A DNA stretch of 64,000 bases, taken from positions 2,495,001 through 2,559,000 of the forward strand of contig NZ_CP042910.1 in assembly GCF_008298035.1 (NCBI RefSeq). The letters are read 5' to 3'. Source of the stretch: Gimesia maris. Lineage in GTDB: Bacteria; Planctomycetota; Planctomycetia; Planctomycetales; Planctomycetaceae. Positions within the stretch are counted from its first letter, which is position 1. Every line of letters starts with the position of its first letter. The notes beneath the pieces were generated by a model. It worked only from the letters and a program-made list of their open reading frames with translations. It was not told the origin of the DNA and did no database searches. Positions 55,712 to 63,921 of the stretch are shown here, one piece after another. The position numbers and the translations under genes are program-made.

Positions 55712-56622
55712 GTCGAGTAAGACGGGATAATAACGGCAGCAGCCTCGAATTATTATTAGATACCATTTGCAATACCTTTGGGGGGGTATTGTTTATTTCG
55801 ATCCTGGTAGTAATCCTGATCAACATGTCCAGCGATTCTGCCCGGAGCAGGCCTCCCGATGAGATAGCACAGACTGAACTCATGGAAATGCAGCTTGAGT
55901 TGCAGAAATCACAGGATCGAATCCAGAAACTGCAGCATGTAATCGAGCAGCAGCAAAGCATTGAAAAACAATTTGTCGATCCTGACACGAAAAATCTTAT
56001 TCGTAACTGGACGCAACTCAACGCAGAAGTAACCCGTCTGGCTGAAAGTAAAGAGCAGACACTAAGTAATATCAGTGAAGATCAGGTACTGATCAACAGA
56101 GTTGCCGCCGAGTCAAAACAAAGTGCTGACGCGCTCGCCAGTGCTAAAGAGAAATATTCTTCTCTGCAAAGCAAACTCCGACTGGAAGTTGAATCGCGAT
56201 CTCAGACTGCCAAACTGCCGAAGTTGCGAAAAACTGACAAAAACGAAATGGTGTTTTTTCTGCACAAGCAATATTTCTCTTCTTACGCACGAAAGATGGG
56301 AGAAGGCATATACGTTCCCAACACGAATGAAGTCGTTGAGAAAACGGGCCTGCAAGGGGATTATATTGAACCTGTTCCCTCGGCAGGCATAAAGATTTCT
56401 TCAGACGACAACTCCGTTCAGGAAGCACTTGAAAAACGACTGTCTGACTTTAATCCTGATCAGCACTACATCGCTGTTTTTGTCTCTCCCGATTCGTTTG
56501 AACAATTTGCAGTTTTAAAAAACCTGATGGTTAAAAAAGGATTTGAATACCGGCTGGAACCATACACGTCAGATCAAAAAGTGTATATCGGTCCTGCTCA
56601 AAATGCTAAAAATGTTCAATAG
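55708..56622 (+). CDS. MotB/ExbD-like single-TM protein B
   Basis: 304 aa. N-terminus MSRVRRDNNGSSLELLLDTI, with Asp18 again at the start of the single TM helix (about 15-39). A coiled coil follows (about 50-160), then an alpha/beta domain (about 180-295) containing 'HYIAVFVSPDSFEQFAVLKNLMVKKGFEY', aligned with the corresponding region of the preceding protein. The pair therefore arose by duplication and probably forms a heterodimer, as two TM peptides sit inside each stator pentamer in the family. The start is coupled to the previous stop. Confidence 0.75.
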   Translation: MSRVRRDNNGSSLELLLDTICNTFGGVLFISILVVILINMSSDSARSRPPDEIAQTELMEMQLELQKSQDRIQKLQHVIEQQQSIEKQFVDPDTKNLIRNWTQLNAEVTRLAESKEQTLSNISEDQVLINRVAAESKQSADALASAKEKYSSLQSKLRLEVESRSQTAKLPKLRKTDKNEMVFFLHKQYFSSYARKMGEGIYVPNTNEVVEKTGLQGDYIEPVPSAGIKISSDDNSVQEALEKRLSDFNPDQHYIAVFVSPDSFEQFAVLKNLMVKKGFEYRLEPYTSDQKVYIGPAQNAKNVQ

Positions 56623-56678
56623 GCATCAGAAAGCTCACCATTGAACAGCAAATGTACGCTTCAATTGAAAGGAACGCT

Positions 56679-57179
56679 ATGAGCTTCGATGTCTTTCTAC
56701 TCAGTTGCAGCAGGACGGGCAAAACAAACTCCCGGCCCAACCCGTTTACAGGCCAACTCATGGAGGTGCCTGTAATGGCCCCGATGGATGCGGCGGTCGC
56801 GGAACTGATCCGGAAACGACTTGTTGAGCTGGGGACCGAGGTCGATGCAAACGGTAGTGCAACGCTCCAACTGCCGGATGGAGGGCATGCTGAGATCAAT
56901 GCTTCCGAGCTGTTTTGCCAGGAAGAGTGCACTTCGCTCGCTCTGAACGTCTACTCAAATTCATCCAGCATGGTTGATCTTATCTATGAAATCAGTAATA
57001 CAGCTGGATTTGCCATTCAGGCAGCAATGGAGGATTCGCGGGCGATTGTCACCAGGCCTGCGCTGCTGAGTTCTGCTCGAGAAATATTTGGGGAGGCCTG
57101 TGTGTCAGCAACCCCAGACCAGCTCCAGACACTGCTGGCTGAGGGGTTCTCGGACTTTGAGTCATACAGGGACAAATAA
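56679..57179 (+). CDS. Hypothetical protein (MSFDVF... family), end of the cluster
   Basis: 166 aa from ATG 56679, which has GAAAGGA about 7 bases upstream; an ATG at 56652 has no such site. It starts MSFDVFLLSCSRTGKTNSRP, a beginning seen in small uncharacterised bacterial proteins. No TM or signal peptide. The middle reads 'LQLPDGGHAEINASEL ... SLALNVYSNSSSMVDLIYEI', like the small alpha/beta proteins common near toxin-immunity loci. It follows protein B by 56 bases and may belong to the operon or be an unrelated neighbour. Confidence 0.55.
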   Translation: MSFDVFLLSCSRTGKTNSRPNPFTGQLMEVPVMAPMDAAVAELIRKRLVELGTEVDANGSATLQLPDGGHAEINASELFCQEECTSLALNVYSNSSSMVDLIYEISNTAGFAIQAAMEDSRAIVTRPALLSSAREIFGEACVSATPDQLQTLLAEGFSDFESYRDK

Positions 57180-57196
57180 AGTTTGCTACCCCCGTT

Positions 57197-58618
57197 TTAG
57201 TTCCCCTCTGGGGCGTCTGTTTTGCCTTGCCCCGTGAGGCCCAGTCGGCTCAGCATGGGGCCGATAGTCAGGCCGCCGACGAGGATTGAGAAGGCGACGA
57301 CGACGTAGGTCATGGTCAGGACGAGTTCGCCGACGTTGTCGTACTGCGATTGCCGAGCGTGGATCTCTTCCTTGAGCGAGAGGGCGAGGGCCACACTGAT
57401 CCCGCCGCGCAGGCCGCCCCAGGTCATGACCTTGATTGCGTGGGGTGTGAATTCCCGGCCGGTCGCCTTCTTCAGGGCGGTTATTACCGTGCCCACGGAG
57501 AGGAACCGCGCCAGCAGCACCGCGGGGATTGCCAGCGCCCCGGCCAGCAGATATTTCTCCTGGAACGACAACACCAGGACCTCCAGCCCGATCAGCACAA
57601 ACAGCACCGCGTTCAGAAGTTCGTCCACCAGCTCCCAGAAAGTGTCCAGGTGCTCGCGTGTTTTGTCAGACATCGCCAGCGTTCTGCCATGGTTCCCCAG
57701 GATCAGCCCCGCGACCACCATCGCCAACGGCCCCGACAGATGCAGCTTCATCGCCAGTGCATACCCGCCCGTCACCATCGCCAGCGAAATCAAAATCTCC
57801 GTCGCGTAGTGATCAATGGATCGTAACATCAAGAACGCGAGCAGACCCAGCACAAAGCCCAGCGCAATTCCGCCGCCGGCTTCGAGGGCAAAGAGCTTCG
57901 CGACGTCGCTTGCGTTCGTCTCCGTCACCTCGCTGCCTGCTTGAACATCGTGCGCATGCTCTTGTTCGCTCTGCTGAACGACGCGATTGGACTCATCTGG
58001 CTGATTTATGTCTGCAGGCGACTCACCATGTCCGCCCAACCCCGCGATGCCCAGGAGCGCAATAAACACCACCACGCCCACGCCATCATTAAACAGCGAC
58101 TCGCCTGCGATCTTGGTCTCCAGCGACTTGGGAGCACCGAGACTCTTGAAGATCCCCAGGACCGCGATCGGGTCGGTGGGGGCGACGATCGAGCCGAAGA
58201 TCAGGCAGTAGATGAAGCGGACCTCGATGCCGAGCCAGCCGGTGATGACCCAGGTGAGCCCGCCGACGATGAACGTCGTTGCGAGGACACCGATGGTCGC
58301 CAGCAGGACAATGACCGCGGTTTGTTTCTTAAGGTCGTTGAGATTCACATGCAACGCCCCGGCAAAGAGCAGGTAACCGAGCATGCCCTGCATCAGCGTC
58401 TGGTCGAAGTCGATCGAGCCGATGAGTGTCTCGGCCGCGGTGAGCACGCTCACCCCCGGTACGATCCGATCAATCAGCAGCAGGGCGACTGCATGCAGCA
58501 TGGCCAGCAGCATCAGGCCTACCGTTGTCGGCAGCTTGAGCAGTTTGTGGTTAATGTATGCGAAGGCCGCTGCGAGGGCCACGAGGATGCCGGCAATATC
58601 GAAGAAATTCATAGCCAT
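57197..58618 (-). CDS. CPA1-family Na+/H+ antiporter
   Basis: 473 aa, about 12 hydrophobic helices. The CPA1/NhaP signatures are present: '[21 protein letters not shown]' and '[16 protein letters not shown]', the latter with the Asn-Asp pair that carries ions in this family. Exchanges Na+ (or K+) for protons across the inner membrane in pH and salt homeostasis. Unusual is a hydrophilic insert of about 45 residues at about 205-250 rich in Glu, Asp, Gln and His ([20 protein letters not shown] and following) between two helices. Transcribed toward the GTPase cluster (convergent, 17 bases apart). Confidence 0.88.
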   Translation of the reverse strand: MAMNFFDIAGILVALAAAFAYINHKLLKLPTTVGLMLLAMLHAVALLLIDRIVPGVSVLTAAETLIGSIDFDQTLMQGMLGYLLFAGALHVNLNDLKKQTAVIVLLATIGVLATTFIVGGLTWVITGWLGIEVRFIYCLIFGSIVAPTDPIAVLGIFKSLGAPKSLETKIAGESLFNDGVGVVVFIALLGIAGLGGHGESPADINQPDESNRVVQQSEQEHAHDVQAGSEVTETNASDVAKLFALEAGGGIALGFVLGLLAFLMLRSIDHYATEILISLAMVTGGYALAMKLHLSGPLAMVVAGLILGNHGRTLAMSDKTREHLDTFWELVDELLNAVLFVLIGLEVLVLSFQEKYLLAGALAIPAVLLARFLSVGTVITALKKATGREFTPHAIKVMTWGGLRGGISVALALSLKEEIHARQSQYDNVGELVLTMTYVVVAFSILVGGLTIGPMLSRLGLTGQGKTDAPEGN

Positions 58619-59001
58619 TATTATCCATAATTCGCCCGGAAGAAAAAGGGGCAGGCCTTTGTTGCGAGGGGTGATCGTCCACCAGGCTGAGTGGATGCCA
58701 AAACCACCTCGTGCTGAGGAAGCGGGAGGGCTTTACCATGCCCTGAATCGTTCCCCAACTTAACATCGCGTCCCACCCGTGTCTAACCAGTTGCGAATTT
58801 TTCTGGATTTTTTCTTCTCCCTGCTGCTGGAGACCACAAATCGGTCCCCGTCGATTTGTATTTAAGCGGCGAACGCTGATTCTGCGCAGACTCTCCGCGC
58901 CGATTTCAGTGATGTGAGGGCAGGTGTCCCAGGATGTGTATCGCAAGGATTAGAGGGCGGAACAACCTCCATTATCCTGCTCGTTAGCGCTACTCATTCG
59001 C

Positions 59002-59214
59002 TCACCGGACACCCCGGGCACCTGAAGCTGCAACAACCACAAGATATAAAATAATTGGCATGGATGCATACAGTATCACGCCAGTCACGCCCAGCGAAAT
59101 CATGAACCGCTTTGAGGCGTACCTGCGGTGACATCGAATCATTCCGAATGGCGTGACAAAGCTCAGGACGATCGGGAGCGGATGCGTTTCGGGGGCAATG
59201 AACAAAGTTTTCAA
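59002..59214 (-). CDS. Possible small membrane protein, 70 aa
   Basis: Begins MKTLFIAPETHPLPIVLSFV and carries one clear hydrophobic helix near the C-terminus (about residues 40-63, SLGVTGVILYASMPIILYLV). No family recognised and no clear ribosome site. It lies among relics, so it may be the remaining end of a larger membrane protein. Confidence 0.3.
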   Translation of the reverse strand: MKTLFIAPETHPLPIVLSFVTPFGMIRCHRRYASKRFMISLGVTGVILYASMPIILYLVVVAASGARGVR

Positions 59215-59229
59215 TGCAATTCTGCGAAG

Positions 59230-59302
59230 TCAGTCACGAACTCGACCTGTCGTGAATTCAGGTCCGTTCTCACAGTAAATCTGATCAGGGAACACGTTAA
59301 GG
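59230..59302 (-). pseudogene. IS3-family OrfB (rve integrase) fragment
   Basis: A minus-strand frame reads 'NVFPDQIYCENGPEFTTGRV' before a stop. This matches the DDE-integrase motif around the second catalytic Asp ('...SDNGPEF...' in intact OrfB), here with Asp replaced by Glu. Only about 20-25 codons survive, joined to unrelated sequence on both sides. Confidence 0.5.
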
Positions 59303-59498
59303 GGGGCAGCTGCAAGCCGTCTTTGTCGTGCAGGTGCATCTGCTGTTTGCCGCGATTTTCGACGGCGTTCCTTTCGAGTCCGACGACGGCGCGAAAACCT
59401 TTCTGCAGGGGAAAACACTGTTTTCTGATTATCAACTCAAGCAGCAGTTTCAGGACCAGGATCAAACACTGGACATCGAGGTTCCTGCCGGTAAGTGA
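59302..59498 (+). pseudogene. 3' tail of an unidentified gene
   Basis: After a stop at about 59299 one frame reads '...LLFAAIFDGVPFESDDGAKTF' (shown in part) and 'YQLKQQFQDQDQTLDIEVPA' to a TGA at 59496. The residue composition is protein-like, but there is no start or ribosome site, so it appears to be the C-terminal part of a truncated gene. Family not recognised. Confidence 0.35.
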
Positions 59499-59540
59499 TT
59501 TATGAAATTGGAATCTTTCTCAGAAAGGATTCCCTCGCAA

Positions 59541-60896
59541 TTATTTTCGCGTGAGTTTCCAGACGTCTGATTGGAAATTATTGCCGGTGACCATCCAGAG
59601 TGCATCGTCAAATACGAAAACGCTGGCGGCGTGGCGAGGGTTCCAGGGAGTATTCGGCAGTTCATACCAGTTTACGCCGTCGTCTGAATACCAGACATCG
59701 TTTCGGTTGCCACCCTGTCCGTTGTAACCTTCCATGACCCACATGCGACCATCAAACACAGCCACATCGTGATACTGTCGAGGGAACCAGGGGGCCGCCG
59801 CAGTATGTTCCTTCCAGGTGACTCCGTCGGCAGAACTCCAGACATCGTTATAGAATTCGCGCGTGGGGGTGGTCGGTGTATCGTAGGTTCCCCCTCCCAG
59901 AATCCACATGCGATCCTTGAAGACGACATTACCGCCGATCATGCCGCGTGCCGACCAGCAGGGCTCTTTCGGTTTCACCTCTTTCCAGTGAATGCCGTCA
60001 GTGGAATTCCACTGATCACGGTAAAAGATTTCGTCTGCAGGAGCGAAGGCGGGCATGGTCTGTCCGCCGATGACCCAGATTTTATCTTTGAATGTCAACG
60101 TGTAATGCAGGGCCCGCGGTGCCCAGGGGGGCGCCTGGGGGCTGAGGCGATTCCAGGTTTTTCCGTCCGTCGAATTCCAGACGTCGCTCTGATAATGTCC
60201 CTGATTTGCATCGCCTCCCACGATCCACATTTTGTTTTGAAAAACGGTGTACCCGGCTGTGTGACGGCCTTCCCAGTCCTGTAGGGGATCGAAGTTTTTA
60301 TCGAGGTACGTGTTTTCTTTGATCAGGTTCCAGTGCATGCCGTCAGTTGAATTCCAGACTTCATTATTGCAGATGCGCGGGAAGTAGGTTTTATCTTGTG
60401 GATTCCAGCCACCCAGCAGCCACATTTTATCCTTGTAGACCAGGGCGCCGGCACCGTCGCGGAATGCGAAGGGGGCTTTCATGGTAATGTTATTCCATTC
60501 GTAATTCGTCACTTTACGGCATGGTACGATTTTGAGAGAAACAGTTGACTGCTGTTTGCCGTCCGCGGTCTGCAGACGCAGCAGGCAGGTTTTTCCCGGT
60601 TGATTGGGAATCTCCCACAGATATTCTGATTCGGAAGCGGTCAGTTGTTTGATCGGAATCCAGCTTTGTCCCTGATCGAAGGAACTGGAAAGAGTCAGCT
60701 GGGATTCGGAAGCCGGGGATGAATCTGTCTGCCAGCGGATCCGGTGCAGACTTTCTGCAGCAAGCGGAGTTAGTTCTGCCGGTGCGAGAATTTTGATTTC
60801 ATCGGCTCTGATTTCCTGGAGACCGACTGGATAACAGACAGCGAGTAACGCAATCAACGGCAGAGTGGTTCGGAGCATGGTTTTCCTCAAGGTCAA
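59541..60896 (-). CDS. Secreted kelch-like beta-propeller protein
   Basis: 451 aa. Basic N-terminus, then a hydrophobic signal stretch (about 10-28, LRTTLPLIALLAVCYPVGL). A short Ig-like region (about 33-125) precedes six or so kelch-like repeats of the pattern 'F.D.MW..GG......DVWNSTDG.TW..' from about 140 to the end. Such propellers bind or cleave extracellular glycans, or only bind ligands; no catalytic residues stand out. It is third in a minus-strand run with the FAH-family enzyme (76 bases apart) and the symporter, suggesting a role in handling the same substrate outside the cytoplasm. Confidence 0.8.
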   Translation of the reverse strand: MTLRKTMLRTTLPLIALLAVCYPVGLQEIRADEIKILAPAELTPLAAESLHRIRWQTDSSPASESQLTLSSSFDQGQSWIPIKQLTASESEYLWEIPNQPGKTCLLRLQTADGKQQSTVSLKIVPCRKVTNYEWNNITMKAPFAFRDGAGALVYKDKMWLLGGWNPQDKTYFPRICNNEVWNSTDGMHWNLIKENTYLDKNFDPLQDWEGRHTAGYTVFQNKMWIVGGDANQGHYQSDVWNSTDGKTWNRLSPQAPPWAPRALHYTLTFKDKIWVIGGQTMPAFAPADEIFYRDQWNSTDGIHWKEVKPKEPCWSARGMIGGNVVFKDRMWILGGGTYDTPTTPTREFYNDVWSSADGVTWKEHTAAAPWFPRQYHDVAVFDGRMWVMEGYNGQGGNRNDVWYSDDGVNWYELPNTPWNPRHAASVFVFDDALWMVTGNNFQSDVWKLTRK

Positions 60897-60972
60897 TGAT
60901 TCAAAGGGACAAAAATGATTTGTGAATGATGCGTTCCGTTTTTGCGACCGTGTAAAATGTCATTACGGGACG

Positions 60973-62010
60973 TCAGGCAGGTTCCACCTTAATCGGCAGC
61001 GTATCCGAATGAACGTTTTTCAGAACCGTATTCACCAGTGGGCTGCTGAACCCCGGGGCTTCAATTCTGATTTCATCCCCGGTTTCGTATTTCCAGTTGC
61101 GTGTCGAATGGCTCAGTTTACTGGTTCCCAGAAAATGCAAATGGACATCGCCGGGCTGTCGATGCTGAGGATATTTGAAATGATGATCTTCGCAGTTCTC
61201 CAGCGAATGGCACATGAACTCAGCGCCTGTTTTAAGGTCGCCGCTTTCATAGATAATCTTTCCTTCGCGGCGGACCGTGCAGCGGATGGTCAAATCAACA
61301 AAGTCAAAGTCGGTATTCAGCTCTGGACCGATCGCACAGGTTCGTAATTTGGAAGGGGCCAGGTAGAGATAATTGATGGTTTCCGTCTCGTGATCAGACC
61401 ACTCGTTTCCCAGGACAAAACCGAGACGACGGGGAGTTCCATCAGGGGCAATCACATAACAGCCGACAATTTCCGGCTCTTCACCACCGTCCAGCGCAAA
61501 GCCGGGAATGTCTAACCGGTCTCGCTGACCGCGGAGTATGGTGCCGTTCCCTTTGTAAAACCATTCCGGAGAGACGCCCCGTTTTCCCGATGACGGTTTT
61601 CCCCCCGCGAGTCCCATGGCAAACATTTTGGCCGAATCCGTCTGGCTGGCATCCTCTGCATGCGCGTGCATCTGATCGCGAGACTGCATACTGCCGGTAT
61701 GTGTCAATCCGGTTCCCGTTACCAGCAGGCAATGGGGGTCCGGGTGATCGACGGGCGGCAAGAGGTATGCGCTGTCTTCTCCAGGCGTCCCCTCCAGTAA
61801 ATCGGAGTAAGAGTATCGCGTATTCCCCGGAGCAGTTGCTGCTTCTTTCTGAAACCGGGTGAAAGAGATCTGCTTTGCAAACGCGGTTTGAAACGCAGCG
61901 TATACACTCGTCAGACTGGAATCGCTGGAGGTCAGATCGATGACTGTTTCCTCTTCGATCACGCCAAGCCGACGGCCTTGTCCGGGGATCATAAATTGGA
62001 CGACTCGCAT
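60973..62010 (-). CDS. AraD1/GguC-like fumarylacetoacetate hydrolase family enzyme
   Basis: 345 aa. Starts MRVVQFMIPGQGRRLGVIEE and carries the AraD1-type features 'LLVTGTGLTHTGSMQSRDQM', 'GLAGGKPSSGKRGVSPEWFYKGNG', 'DGGEEPEIVGCYVIAPDGTP', 'GNEWSDHETE' and 'GDVHLHFLGTSKLSHSTRNW'. The Glu/Asp metal-binding positions of the FAH fold (EEPE region and the Asp/Glu pairs) are recognisable. Members act on 2-keto-3-deoxy sugar acids or related carbonyl compounds; the exact substrate cannot be told. Cytoplasmic. Lies 54 bases after the symporter gene on the same strand. Confidence 0.83.
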   Translation of the reverse strand: MRVVQFMIPGQGRRLGVIEEETVIDLTSSDSSLTSVYAAFQTAFAKQISFTRFQKEAATAPGNTRYSYSDLLEGTPGEDSAYLLPPVDHPDPHCLLVTGTGLTHTGSMQSRDQMHAHAEDASQTDSAKMFAMGLAGGKPSSGKRGVSPEWFYKGNGTILRGQRDRLDIPGFALDGGEEPEIVGCYVIAPDGTPRRLGFVLGNEWSDHETETINYLYLAPSKLRTCAIGPELNTDFDFVDLTIRCTVRREGKIIYESGDLKTGAEFMCHSLENCEDHHFKYPQHRQPGDVHLHFLGTSKLSHSTRNWKYETGDEIRIEAPGFSSPLVNTVLKNVHSDTLPIKVEPA

Positions 62011-62064
62011 GGGTTTTCTTTCTCAGGCTTGGATTTGGTTCGGTCTTCGTGGCTTGTGATTCGG

Positions 62065-63921
62065 TTAATCGGGAACCTGTTTTAAATCCGCGGCAACGCG
62101 GGCGGCCAGTTGATTGCTTTTTAACCAGGGAACATAAAATAAAACTCCTGAAAGCAGAATGACCGGCAGTAACATACCGACTTTCGTCCACTGTAACAGG
62201 GAGGCTGAAAACAAGGCAAATGTAGCCGACAGGCATAAGGCAATTCCTCCGATGGCCGCAAGCAGGTCCAGGCGGAATTCCTGTTTCTGAGTGGAAGTTT
62301 GAATCAATCCTTCCTGCTCGAGTTCAGACCTTATCCGACCCCAGAGTCCGGGGGGCTGTACCTGCAAGTAAAACCGCTTGAGATGGTCATCGGACTTCGG
62401 TTTGGCCAGGAAGGCCAAGCAGATGCTCCCTACTAACCCCACACTGAATAAAATCCCGGCAGGGTACCAGAATGGTTCGCGGATTTCCCAGACAAACCAG
62501 ACCAGGTACGCCAGGGGGGCCGAGATCATGATGGCAAAGATTTCGCCCCAGACATTAAATCGCCACCAGAACCATCTCAACCAGGACAACGGTAACGCCG
62601 GAATAATCATCGCCGCATTGATGAACAGCACCCAGTTTCCAATTTCCTGAATCGAAAGCGCGAGACCGGTTGCCAGAATCATCATCAGAATCATGACGAG
62701 ACGGGTCACCCAGATGTATTCCTGCTGGCTTTGCTCCGGTCGTATGTGACGGCGGTATAGATCATTAATAATGAAGGCAGATCCCCATTGCAGTAAGGTG
62801 TCGACCGTCGACATATAACCGGCGAGGACCGCTGCCAGCAACAGTCCGATAAACCCGGGGGCTTTATCGCCATAGCGTGCCACCATGTGCCCCCAGACTT
62901 CGACTGACGGAATTTCCTGTCCAGACGGAAGCAGCATTGCATCAGGTTGGGCCGGATCGACTGCCGGATAGAGGGCGATCGCCAGGAGACCCAAAGGCAG
63001 GATCGGCAGCATGCGGATTACGAGACTGAGCAGAGCGTTAAACATCTGTCCGAGTACGGCGTGCCGTTCATTTCGTGCCGCAAGGAATCGCTGTGCCGCC
63101 CAGCCTTCCCCCGCAAAAGGACTCCCGGCCATGAACAGTCCCATAATGATAATGGCAATCAGCGTGACCGGGTCGATGAAGGAATTGTCACCGGAGGAAG
63201 GGGGAATGATCTGCCAGAAATCAGCCGGTCGTTGAGTGAGTGCGCGTTCAACAATGCTCTCATAGCTGCCGAACTCCTGAATTCCAAAATAAAGGATCAC
63301 AAACGAGGCGATAAAAAAGATAAAGAACTGCGGCACATCGTTATAGGCGGCACCGATCAACCCACTCATTAAAGTGTAAGCCAGAGTGATACCGCCAAAT
63401 ATCAGCGTGATGGTTAAAATGTCCCAGCCGACCAGAGGCGCCAGCAGCTGTGCGGTCATGGAGGCACCGTATCCCAGCAGAACAACGGCCCAGACCAGAC
63501 AGGCATAAGCGCCATAGAAGCCGCGAAACCAGCCGGCTACCTTGCCGCTATAGCGAAATTCGATCAACTCTCCGGTTGTCACCAGTTGACTGCGGCGCCA
63601 CATTTTAGCCCAGAAAATACAGACCAGCGGCATCCAGATGGACCACGAAATCCAGGCGATCTTATTCAAGTACATGAATCCGCCGAAGAAAAAGATCCAG
63701 ACCCAGGCGCCCCCGGCATCAGAGTAGGTGGACACATTGGAAAAACCGATCACCCACCAGGGCAGGTTCCGATCCGCAATCAGAAATCCATCGGCTGACT
63801 GCGAAGCCCGTTTCGAGAAGTAAATTCCCACAGCCAGCATGGAAATCAGGTAGAGTCCCAATACCAGCCAGTCTGCAAGTTCCAGTGAGAATGAGACGCT
63901 TGCCAACAATTCACTCCTCAT
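62065..63921 (-). CDS. Sodium:solute symporter (SSS family)
   Basis: 618 aa with about 13-14 hydrophobic helices. The N-terminal 'YLISMLAVGIYFSKRASQSADGFLIADRNLPWWVIGFSNVSTYSD' pattern (quoted in part: GIYFSKRASQSADGFLIADR), 'AGEGWAAQRFLAARNERHAV' and 'AGYMSTVDTLLQWGSAF' are classical for SSS transporters. It moves an organic solute with Na+ across the inner membrane. An AAGGTGA ribosome site lies upstream of the ATG. First of a three-gene minus-strand run with the FAH-family enzyme and the kelch-like protein, pointing to sugar-acid uptake; substrate unknown. The last 79 bases of the window (63922-64000) hold only its upstream region. Confidence 0.88.
   Translation of the reverse strand: MRSELLASVSFSLELADWLVLGLYLISMLAVGIYFSKRASQSADGFLIADRNLPWWVIGFSNVSTYSDAGGAWVWIFFFGGFMYLNKIAWISWSIWMPLVCIFWAKMWRRSQLVTTGELIEFRYSGKVAGWFRGFYGAYACLVWAVVLLGYGASMTAQLLAPLVGWDILTITLIFGGITLAYTLMSGLIGAAYNDVPQFFIFFIASFVILYFGIQEFGSYESIVERALTQRPADFWQIIPPSSGDNSFIDPVTLIAIIIMGLFMAGSPFAGEGWAAQRFLAARNERHAVLGQMFNALLSLVIRMLPILPLGLLAIALYPAVDPAQPDAMLLPSGQEIPSVEVWGHMVARYGDKAPGFIGLLLAAVLAGYMSTVDTLLQWGSAFIINDLYRRHIRPEQSQQEYIWVTRLVMILMMILATGLALSIQEIGNWVLFINAAMIIPALPLSWLRWFWWRFNVWGEIFAIMISAPLAYLVWFVWEIREPFWYPAGILFSVGLVGSICLAFLAKPKSDDHLKRFYLQVQPPGLWGRIRSELEQEGLIQTSTQKQEFRLDLLAAIGGIALCLSATFALFSASLLQWTKVGMLLPVILLSGVLFYVPWLKSNQLAARVAADLKQVPD

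Larger units (their letters stand above)
58619..59540. other. Degraded intergenic region with gene relics
   Basis: About 920 bases without an intact recognisable gene. Three relics stand out and are listed separately: a 70-codon minus-strand ORF at 59002-59214, an IS3-type integrase fragment at about 59230-59302, and a plus-strand gene tail at about 59302-59498. The stretch 58640-59000 has minus-strand open frames with no family resemblance. Confidence 0.55.

Noticed and set aside
57312-58630. Long plus-strand open frames opposite the Na+/H+ antiporter
   Set aside because: They lie antisense to a gene with clear CPA1 motifs and have low-complexity Pro/Arg/His composition; they arise from GC-rich third positions.
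58640-58946. Minus-strand open frame starting MRYTSWDTCPHI
   Set aside because: No recognised domain, no convincing ribosome site, and it overlaps the antiporter start region; kept only as part of the relic stretch.
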